From Acidobacteriota bacterium (GTDB lineage: Bacteria; Acidobacteriota; Terriglobia; Terriglobales; Acidobacteriaceae), in contig JAJXXN010000297.1 of assembly GCA_021781075.1 (NCBI GenBank), positions 1-6,051 on the forward strand: DNA of 6,051 bases, in the 5' to 3' direction. Both the position numbers and the translations under genes were made by a program. The notes below the pieces were generated by a model. The model had not been told where the DNA came from, made no database searches, and saw only the letters and a list, made by a program, of their open reading frames with translations. Positions 1-5,215 of this stretch are shown here, in pieces. Numbering within the stretch: the stretch's first letter is position 1; every line of letters begins with the position of its first letter.

Positions 1-319
1 CTTCGAGCTTGCCCTCCACATAGGCCAGAGTGAACTCTGTCGCATAAACCGGCACATGCAGCTCATCCAGCATCCACGGCAACCCGCCGATGTGGTCCTC
101 GTGCCCGTGCGTCAGGATGATCCCGCGCACATGCTGCTTGTTTTCCACCAGGTAGCTGATGTCGGGCACCACTATGTCAACGCCCAGCAACTCCGACTCC
201 GGGAACATCAAGCCCGCGTCGATGACGATAATATCGTCCTCCCAGCGCAGCGCCAGGCAGTTCATGCCGAACTCGCCCAGCCCGCCCAGGGGAATAATCT
301 TCAGTTTTTTGTTTTGCAT
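1..319 (-). CDS. rnj: Ribonuclease J, N-terminal part (cut by left window edge)
   Basis: RNase J is a cytoplasmic metallo-beta-lactamase/beta-CASP ribonuclease with endo- and 5'-3' exonuclease activity in mRNA decay and rRNA maturation. The 106 visible residues begin MQNKKLKIIPLGGLGEFGMN, the typical RNase J opening. They then give the beta-lactamase strand IIVIDAGLMFP (about 30-40) and the zinc-binding motif HGHEDHIGG at 71-79, with ligands H71, H73, D75 and H76. The beta-CASP and C-terminal domains lie beyond the edge, since the family is usually about 550 residues. The ATG is at 317-319 on the minus strand. It is preceded by an AAGG Shine-Dalgarno-like element (325-328) at about 5 nt spacing. 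The gene lies 64 bases downstream of dapD on the same strand with no clear terminator between, so co-transcription is likely. The identification is firm; rnjA versus rnjB cannot be decided. Confidence 0.93.
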   Translation of the reverse strand, partial: MQNKKLKIIPLGGLGEFGMNCLALRWEDDIIVIDAGLMFPESELLGVDIVVPDISYLVENKQHVRGIILTHGHEDHIGGLPWMLDELHVPVYATEFTLAYVEGKLE

Positions 320-383
320 TTCTACCTTGATGCTATCACCCAACGCGATTGAGCCGCTGGCGGCATGGGCCAAGCAAGCTCCG

Positions 384-1235
384 CTACCGCAGCAATTCCT
401 CCAGCGTCGCGCTCAACTCCGTCTTCTCGTCCCGGTACTTCACTATCACCGGCGCATACAGGCTCAGCCCCCACTCGCGGCCCTTCTCTTTATTGACCGC
501 GCGCGCACCGGGCACCACCACCGCCCCCGCGGGTATCACCAGCGGTAGCTCGCCGCTCGCCCGCAGCACTTGTCCCTTCACCAGGTCAAAGACCGCCGTC
601 CCGCGCGTCAATATCGTCCCCGCGCCCAGCACCGCGCCCTTCCGCACAATCGTCCCCTCATACACGCCGCAGTTTCCACCCACCAGCGCATCGTCCTCAA
701 TAATCACCGGGCTCGCATTCACCGGCTCCAGCACTCCGCCAATTTGCGCCGCCGCGCTCAAATGCACGCGCTTGCCCACCTGCGCGCACGAACCCACCAG
801 CGCGTGCGAGTCCACCATCGTGCCCTCGTCCACATACGCGCCCACGTTGATGTACATGGGCGGCATGCAAACCACCCCGCGCGCCACATACGCCCCCGAA
901 CGCACGCTGGACCCGCCGGGAACCACGCGCACACCATCCGCGGCGGCAAACTTCCGCGCCGGGTAAGTGTCTTTGTCAATGAAACTGAAGCCGCTTGCCG
1001 GCTGCTCCACCATCTCGCCAATGCGGAAGCCCAGCAGGATGCCGCGCTTCACCCAGGCATTCACACGCCAGCCTGTCGGTGAGCCCTCATCCGGCTCGGC
1101 GGCACGCAACTCGCCCCGCTCCAGCGCCGCGCGCAACTCCAGGAACGCCGCCCTGGCCCCGGCATCGCCCGCAGCCGCGGCACCTGCCGCAAAATGCACC
1201 TCAATCCGCGCTTCCAGCTCGTAGTGCCGCCTCAT
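384..1235 (-). CDS. dapD: 2,3,4,5-tetrahydropyridine-2,6-dicarboxylate N-succinyltransferase
   Basis: This enzyme transfers succinyl from succinyl-CoA to tetrahydrodipicolinate in the succinylase branch of diaminopimelate/lysine synthesis. Members are cytoplasmic trimers. The 283 residues match the usual DapD length of about 275. A helical N-terminal domain ends with the family signature GWRVNAWVKRGILLGFRI (55-72). A left-handed beta-helix of hexapeptide repeats follows (about 102-245), including VRVVPGGSSVRSGAYVA, the active-site stretch AYVDEGTMVD (133-142), GSCAQVGKRVHLS and IGGVLEP. The length and the GW.VN.WVK motif argue against the shorter acetyltransferase DapH. The ATG at 1233-1235 has only a weak ribosome site: a CAGGAG lies about 16 nt upstream, which is too far. 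The start lies inside the end of the upstream gene, so translational coupling is plausible. rnj follows after 64 bases. Confidence 0.95.
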   Translation of the reverse strand: MRRHYELEARIEVHFAAGAAAAGDAGARAAFLELRAALERGELRAAEPDEGSPTGWRVNAWVKRGILLGFRIGEMVEQPASGFSFIDKDTYPARKFAAADGVRVVPGGSSVRSGAYVARGVVCMPPMYINVGAYVDEGTMVDSHALVGSCAQVGKRVHLSAAAQIGGVLEPVNASPVIIEDDALVGGNCGVYEGTIVRKGAVLGAGTILTRGTAVFDLVKGQVLRASGELPLVIPAGAVVVPGARAVNKEKGREWGLSLYAPVIVKYRDEKTELSATLEELLR

Positions 1236-1659
1236 ACTTCGAGTCTATCAACTCCTGCGAGCACACCCGGCCATTGTTCGAAAGCGCCGTCGCGCGCACC
1301 GCTGCGGCATTCCGCTCCACCGGCTGCAACCGGTAGCGGCGCTCCCCATTCGGCACCAGCGTCATCGGCACAGGCTCGCGCCATGGGCGTCCATGCAGGT
1401 TCCTCGACTCCAGCCACGCATTCAACCGCGGGTCGTGGATAACCGGCTCGTCCCGCCAAAACTGCGGCCCAAGGTCGCATTGAATCTGCAGGCTGCCCAA
1501 TTCAATTTCAATGGCTGCTGTACCCTCGGCAAAAAAGCGCCGGGCATTTGCCGCACCCACAAGCAATCCTGTGGTGCCATCTTCTCGTGCATGTGTCTTC
1601 ACATACATGGATGTACCCCGCCCGCTCATCTTGCTGATTGTGTCGTGAACTGAGCTCAT
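1201..1659 (-). CDS. Protein of unknown function, 152 residues, upstream of dapD
   Basis: I do not recognise a family. The protein is soluble-looking, with no signal peptide or membrane segment. A likely beta-rich core spans residues 18-120: MYVKTHAREDGTTGLLVG, then AIEIELGSLQIQCDLGP and FWRDEPVIHDPRLNAWLE. A polar tail follows. In-frame ATGs occur at 1659, 1629 and 1608. None has a strong ribosome site, but the one at 1608 has GGGG about 7 nt upstream and starts the more structured part, so the true protein may be 135 residues. The first codons are less GC-rich than the rest. The stop lies 35 bases inside dapD, which suggests co-translation with it. The reading frame has no internal stop and is collinear with the neighbouring genes. 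The competing frames on the other strand have arginine/proline/serine-rich low-complexity translations. I think the gene is real, but its function is open. Confidence 0.7.
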   Translation of the reverse strand: MSSVHDTISKMSGRGTSMYVKTHAREDGTTGLLVGAANARRFFAEGTAAIEIELGSLQIQCDLGPQFWRDEPVIHDPRLNAWLESRNLHGRPWREPVPMTLVPNGERRYRLQPVERNAAAVRATALSNNGRVCSQELIDSKYEAALRAGSAD

Positions 1660-1769
1660 CGCTTGACTCAGTATTCATGGGACGTGACGAAGCACGGTTT
1701 TGTTTCGATAAAGAATTTCAAATAGAACGCCAAAACGGATTTGTGCCGGATTTTTTCCCTGTTCTGGAC
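1660..1769 (-). promoter_or_regulatory. AT-richer gap, possible promoter for the unknown gene-dapD-rnj group
   Basis: This 110-base gap separates the aminotransferase stop from the unknown gene on the same strand. It is clearly less GC-rich than its surroundings at 1697-1760. On the minus strand, TTGGCG (1733-1728) is followed after 15 nt by TTTATC (1712-1707). This is a poor match to a sigma-70 promoter with short spacing. A weak imperfect hairpin with CCGTTTT at its end occurs at about 1734-1757 and is not convincing as a terminator. The base composition suggests a transcription start, but no strong element decides it. Confidence 0.3.
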
Positions 1770-2870
1770 TCACACCGCCAAAATCGCCCGCCGCAACGCC
1801 GCACCAACCCGTTCCTGCTCTTCCAATGTGATCCGGGTATAAAACGGCAGCGCCAGCACCTCCCCGGCCACCCGCTCAGTCACCTGCAGGCTCAACTCGC
1901 TTCGCCACAGCCGCGTCCAGTGAATCGGTGCAAAATATCGCGACGTCGCAATCCCAGCCTCGGCCAGCTTCTCCGCCACCAGTTCACGCCGCCCCGCCCC
2001 CTCAATCCGCACAACATACACAAACCAGCTGATCACCCTCCCGGGCACTTCCATCACCGGCAGCCTCACCCCATCAATCCCACCCAATATATATAGATAG
2101 TGTTCGGCCGCCTGCCGGCGTTTCTCTAGAATCTCCCCGATCCGGCTCAGTTGCACCCGCCCCAGCGCACAGTTGATGTCGCTCACCCGGTAGTTGAATC
2201 CCGCCTCGCCCTGCTCCAGCCAGCCATCGCCCGGGGCGCGGCCCTGGTTCCGCAGCCGCCGCAGGCGCGCGCACGCATCCGCCCCGCGCATGGTCACCAC
2301 CCCACCCTCGCCCATCGTGATCTGCTTATTGGGATAAAACCCGAAGACCGCCGCGTCGCCAAAACTCCCCGTGCGTCGCCCGTCCGCCGTCGCGCCCAGA
2401 GCCTCGCAGGCATCCTCAATCAGCCGCAACCTGCGTCGCTCGCACAAGGCCCTCAATTTCGCCATCTCCGCCGGCACACCAAAGGTGTGCACCACAATCA
2501 CCGCCCGCGTCTTCGCGGTAATCACTGCCTCCACCGTCGCCGCCGTGATGTTCAGCGTCTCCTCGTCAATCTCCGCAAACACCGGGCGCGCCCCTGCCTG
2601 CATCACCACATTGGCCAGCGCCACAAAGGCAAAGGACGGAATCACCACCTCATCGCCCGCCTGGATGCCAAGCGCCACCAGCGCCAGGTGCAGCGCTGCT
2701 GTCCCGCTGCTGACGGCCACCGCATCCTCCACGCCAATGTAGCGCGCCATCTCGGCTTCAAACCCATGCAGCTCCGGCCCCATGCACAACTGCGGGCCAT
2801 CAAGCACGCGCAGCACCGCCGCGCGCTCCGCATCCGTAATATCAGGCGCTGAAAGTGGGACCATCCTCAT
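1770..2870 (-). CDS. DegT/DnrJ/EryC1/StrS family PLP-dependent sugar aminotransferase
   Basis: Members of this fold-type I family transfer an amino group from glutamate to a 4-keto (sometimes 3-keto) nucleotide-sugar, making amino sugars for LPS, capsules or glycoproteins in the cytoplasm. The 366 residues are full length. Features in order: MVPLSAPDIT at the start, phosphate-binding SSGTAALHLA (54-63), GDEVVIPSFAFVA (72-84), VVHTFGVPAEM (126-136), IEDACEALGA with D153 for the PLP ring nitrogen, FGFYPNKQITMGEGG with the Schiff-base lysine K182, LRNQGR (206-211) and NYRVSDINCALG (226-237). The start ATG (2870-2868) overlaps the epimerase stop as ATGA, so translation is coupled. A second ATG lies two codons in. 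Pairing with a NeuC homologue suggests a LegC/PglE-like role in a diamino or nonulosonic acid sugar route. The exact substrate cannot be read from sequence, and perosamine-type or ArnB-type activity is also possible. Confidence 0.93.
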   Translation of the reverse strand: MRMVPLSAPDITDAERAAVLRVLDGPQLCMGPELHGFEAEMARYIGVEDAVAVSSGTAALHLALVALGIQAGDEVVIPSFAFVALANVVMQAGARPVFAEIDEETLNITAATVEAVITAKTRAVIVVHTFGVPAEMAKLRALCERRRLRLIEDACEALGATADGRRTGSFGDAAVFGFYPNKQITMGEGGVVTMRGADACARLRRLRNQGRAPGDGWLEQGEAGFNYRVSDINCALGRVQLSRIGEILEKRRQAAEHYLYILGGIDGVRLPVMEVPGRVISWFVYVVRIEGAGRRELVAEKLAEAGIATSRYFAPIHWTRLWRSELSLQVTERVAGEVLALPFYTRITLEEQERVGAALRRAILAV

Positions 2871-4084
2871 GCGCCCGCCTCCGCAACCCGCGCCGGGGCC
2901 TTGATCAAAATCCCGCCCAAATCCGCCTTCTCCAGCACATCGGCAATCTTCACCGCCGCCTTCCCATCGCCATAGGGGTTCACCATCCCGCGCAGGCCCG
3001 CGCGGAACTCACCACTCATCGCCAGCTTCAAACCGGCGAGAATCTCCCCACGATCCGCGCCCACATCCACCACATTCCGCGCGCGCTCCCTGCCCTGCTG
3101 CCGCATGCCCACATTCACCACCGGCAAGGCAAAGCTCGCCGCCTCCATAATCCCGCTCGATGAATTCCCCAGCATCACGTCCACCTCGCCGAGCAGGCTC
3201 CAGTAGGTCACCGCGTCCAGGTTCACAAAAATCTCCAGACCATCGCGCCGCGCCGCCAGCTCGCGCGCCCGCCGGATCAGCTCATTGCTGCCCGCGTCCG
3301 CGTTCGGGTATACAAAGAGCAACTGCGCCCCCGCGGCCGCCTCATCCACCCGCTCCAATGCCGCAAAAAACTCCCCGGCCTCCGCCGTCGTATCCTTCGC
3401 AATCGTCAGCGGATGAAACGCCACCAGCACCGCTGGTTTCCGCAAACGCACCCCATGCCCGGCCACTTCACTCAACCGCGCTTCAACCTCATCGCGCCGC
3501 AACAGCTTTGAGCGCTTCAGGTGGTCAATCGACGGCGCTCCCGCGCAATGCACACGCCACGGCTCCTCGCCCATCGCCATCACCCGCCGCCGCGCAGTCT
3601 CCGTCGACGTAAAGTGCACATGCGCCATCTTCGTCAACGCGTTCCTCACCGCATCATCAATTGCGCCCTGGCTCACCTCGCCACCCTCGATATGCGCCAT
3701 GGGGATGCGCAAGGCCAGCGCCACGCTCGCCGGCGCCAGCATCTCATAGCGGTCGGCAATCAACAGCAGCAGATCCGGCCGCCACGCCGTCAATGCGTCG
3801 GCAAGCCCCAGCACCGCCAACCCGATCGTCTTCGCCATCCCCGTGTCCGTGTCCGAGCTCAGCAGGCACTCCACCCGCGCCACAATCGGGAACCCGTCCC
3901 GCTCAATCTCCTTGGCCGTCGCGCCAAATACCGGCGAGTGGTGCGCGCCCATCGTGATCACGCCCACTTCAACGCTGGCGCGCGACTGCAACTCCCGCAG
4001 CACCCAGTACAAATGGCTGTACTCGGCCCGTGAGCTTGTCACCACCGCAATGCGCCGCCGTTTTTTTTCTGCTTTGTTTGCCAA
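2867..4084 (-). CDS. neuC: NeuC-type UDP-N-acetylglucosamine 2-epimerase (hydrolysing)
   Basis: Members of the NeuC/LegG branch of the UDP-GlcNAc 2-epimerase family (GT-B fold) release UDP and give free ManNAc or its 2,4-diacetamido-6-deoxy analogue. That product is the precursor for sialic or legionaminic acid. Over 405 residues I see VVTSSRAEYSHLYWVLREL (14-32), SSDTDTGMAKTIG (76-88), ADRYEMLA with D111, HIEGGEVSQGAIDDAVRNA (131-149), AFHPLT with H224, GNSSSGIMEAASF (306-318), VNVGMRQQGRERA (324-336) and NPYGDGKAA (369-377). These fit the NeuC group better than WecB. The DRYE motif is preceded by Ala where Gly is common. The start is TTG at 4084-4082. The frame is open only back to a stop at 4130-4132 with no ATG or GTG between, and AGGGCGG lies just upstream. 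An A8 run covers codons 6-8. NeuC versus LegG specificity is undecided. Confidence 0.92.
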   Translation of the reverse strand: MANKAEKKRRRIAVVTSSRAEYSHLYWVLRELQSRASVEVGVITMGAHHSPVFGATAKEIERDGFPIVARVECLLSSDTDTGMAKTIGLAVLGLADALTAWRPDLLLLIADRYEMLAPASVALALRIPMAHIEGGEVSQGAIDDAVRNALTKMAHVHFTSTETARRRVMAMGEEPWRVHCAGAPSIDHLKRSKLLRRDEVEARLSEVAGHGVRLRKPAVLVAFHPLTIAKDTTAEAGEFFAALERVDEAAAGAQLLFVYPNADAGSNELIRRARELAARRDGLEIFVNLDAVTYWSLLGEVDVMLGNSSSGIMEAASFALPVVNVGMRQQGRERARNVVDVGADRGEILAGLKLAMSGEFRAGLRGMVNPYGDGKAAVKIADVLEKADLGGILIKAPARVAEAGA

Positions 4085-4102
4085 TGTAGCCGCCCTATCC
4101 GC

Positions 4103-4108
4103 AGTATA
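4103..4108 (-). promoter_or_regulatory. Candidate -10 box for the neuC operon
   Basis: On the minus strand TATACT (4108-4103) is a 5/6 match to TATAAT in an otherwise GC-rich stretch. No good -35 hexamer stands 16-18 nt upstream (GAAAGC or TGAAAG). Transcription would start near 4096, leaving a leader of about 12 nt that just contains the AGGGCGG ribosome-site candidate before the TTG. This is plausible but weak. Confidence 0.33.
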
Positions 4109-4158
4109 TTCACCCCGCCCGTGCCGCTTTCATCTTCATGAAAATCCACCCGGCCCGG

Positions 4159-4167
4159 TGATAGAAT
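4159..4167 (+). promoter_or_regulatory. Candidate extended -10 promoter for the anchored protein gene
   Basis: TGATAGAAT reads as an extended -10 element: TG, one base, then TAGAAT, a 5/6 match to TATAAT. Extended -10 promoters can act without a good -35, and none is obvious here (TGAAAA at 4139-4144). The predicted start near 4174 would give a leader of about 100 nt before the ATG at 4274. The element sits in the 189-base region between divergent genes, where a plus-strand promoter is needed. Confidence 0.4.
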
Positions 4168-4273
4168 TGCCAAAACTTCCCGTGTGAGGCCCGGGTCGTG
4201 CCACGCATGGAAGCACGCTGTCATTCGCGGCCATTGTTGGCATTGGCAACCTCTTCCCCCATAGGACAAAACC

Positions 4274-5047
4274 ATGCACGATGCACAGGCTCCCCAGCGC
4301 CCGATTGAAGACTGGAAGGATTTTCTCTACCACATTTTTTACGTCTCCCTCGGCCTCCTGCTCGCCATTGGCCTGGAGCAGGCCGTGGTCTACGCCAACC
4401 GCACCATTCAAATCGCGGAGTTGCGTTCTGCCCTTGCCGAGGAGCGCGCCATCAATATCCAACACTTTGCCGTCGAGTCGGAGGAGATTGACCGCGTCGT
4501 TCCTATTCTCAAAAAGAATCTCGGCGTCCTGCTCTACCTGCGAAACCACCCCAGCCTGCCAGAATCGAAGTGGCCTGCGCAATTGCAATGGGCCGCAATC
4601 TACCCAACCTATAACGACACCGCATGGAAAACCGCTTCCACCAGCTACGTCTTCCAATACATGCCGCCCGTCGAGCTTCGCCGCCTCAATTATCTCTACG
4701 GCAAGCTCCAGGCCCTCAACGACACCAGCAACGACGAAATGAAGCTGAAATTCAAAATCTACTCCACGCTCAGCGAGGAGCCGGACTCCGGGCATCTTAC
4801 CCCGGCGATTGTTGAAAAGCAGATCGACCTCTGCGAGCGCCTCATCGAATCCTATGCGCTTGCCTCCCGCGCCCAATACACGCTGCACAGTTTCAATCCC
4901 GATTTCACCCCCATCCCGCGCTCCAATCCAGCCGCCATTTTCACCGGCCTCTCCATTTCTCCCGCGGAAAAATCTCTCCTGACGCAAGAGCGGGACCGCA
5001 TGTACGCCAAGGATGAGCTCGACAATGCCGCCGACCCTCTCCAATAA
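4274..5047 (+). CDS. Membrane-anchored protein of unknown function, 257 residues
   Basis: The N-terminus has a short polar lead (residues 1-15, with DWKD), then one hydrophobic segment, FLYHIFYVSLGLLLAIGLEQAVV (17-39). A long, largely helical domain follows, rich in Glu, Lys and Leu. There is no cleavable signal peptide, so this looks like a single-pass inner-membrane protein; topology is uncertain. The layout (D-F-L-x-H, G-L-L-x-A-x-G-L-E, a charged helix, then Trp-Lys-x-Ala-Ser and Y-M-P near 118-131) resembles uncharacterised proteins I associate with acidobacterial genomes. No enzymatic motif is visible. The ATG has a good AGGA at 4263-4266, 7 nt upstream. A longer open frame on the opposite strand (4136-5098) is glycine-rich and has no recognisable features, so I take it as a shadow. 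The gene diverges from neuC and is followed by a hairpin. Confidence 0.8.
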   Translation: MHDAQAPQRPIEDWKDFLYHIFYVSLGLLLAIGLEQAVVYANRTIQIAELRSALAEERAINIQHFAVESEEIDRVVPILKKNLGVLLYLRNHPSLPESKWPAQLQWAAIYPTYNDTAWKTASTSYVFQYMPPVELRRLNYLYGKLQALNDTSNDEMKLKFKIYSTLSEEPDSGHLTPAIVEKQIDLCERLIESYALASRAQYTLHSFNPDFTPIPRSNPAAIFTGLSISPAEKSLLTQERDRMYAKDELDNAADPLQ

Positions 5048-5076
5048 ATATCCCGGCCTCAACCAGCAAGGCCCGT

Positions 5077-5109
5077 CCCCTGCGCCCCGCAGGGGCAAAA
5101 TATTTGCCC
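5077..5109 (+). repeat. Two overlapping perfect hairpins after the anchored protein gene
   Basis: The first hairpin has arms CCCCTGCG (5077-5084) and CGCAGGGG (5088-5095) around a CCC loop. The second has arms GGGCAAA (5093-5099) and TTTGCCC (5103-5109) around an ATA loop. They share GGG at 5093-5095, so only one can form fully at a time. The first stem begins 29 bases after the stop at 5047. No run of T follows either stem directly, so a standard intrinsic terminator is doubtful. A weak terminator, an attenuator-like switch or a copy of a dispersed palindromic repeat are all possible. Confidence 0.5.
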
Positions 5110-5156
5110 GTGGCTTTTCATCCAGCCAACAATCGCGTCTCGTCTTCGCTCGCAGC

Positions 5157-5181
5157 CAATTAAACTATAGTCAATTAGACT
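5157..5181 (+). promoter_or_regulatory. AT-rich promoter/operator candidate upstream of the TPR gene
   Basis: CAATTAAACT (5157-5166) and CAATTAGACT (5172-5181) are tandem 10-mers identical at 9 of 10 positions, with a 15-base period. Between and across them lie the 8-base palindrome ACTATAGT (5164-5171) and a possible -10 box, TATAGT (5166-5171). No good -35 is seen. In this GC-rich setting the stretch stands out and ends 34 bases before the preferred start. A promoter overlapped by a regulator site is a reasonable reading. Confidence 0.38.
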
Positions 5182-5215
5182 GTTTGACCATCTTCCGATG
5201 AGGATCTCCTGCACA

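Noticed and set aside
339..383. GCCG-CCAG-CGGC stem between dapD and rnj as a terminator
   Set aside because: The stem is 4 bp with no T-run after it, so it would not stop transcription.
349..966. Open frame of 205 codons on the plus strand
   Set aside because: It lies fully opposite dapD, whose motifs are unmistakable. The translation is a low-complexity Ser/Thr/Pro/Arg string typical of an antisense shadow in GC-rich DNA.
1638..2096. Plus-strand frame crossing the 1660-1769 gap
   Set aside because: Most of it is antisense to the aminotransferase, and the part in the gap has no ribosome site or domain.
2085..2100. TA-rich run (ATATATATAG) resembling a promoter
   Set aside because: It falls inside the aminotransferase at the codons for YLYILGG, and no -35 partner or gene start follows.
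2151..2852. Open frame of 233 codons on the plus strand
   Set aside because: It is antisense to the aminotransferase and gives an Arg/His-rich product with no domain.
3521..4033. Open frame of 170 codons on the plus strand
   Set aside because: It is antisense to neuC, Arg/His-rich and without recognisable features.
4148..4196. Inverted repeat ACCCGG/CCGGGT around the extended -10
   Set aside because: The arms are only 6 bp with a 37-base loop in GC-rich DNA, which is expected by chance. With a start near 4174 the left arm would not be transcribed.
4136..5098. Open frame of 320 codons on the minus strand, longer than the plus-strand gene it overlaps
   Set aside because: Its translation is rich in Gly, Val and Glu without a recognisable domain, it overlaps the divergent promoter region, and the plus-strand frame has a good AGGA site, a membrane segment and normal codon third positions.
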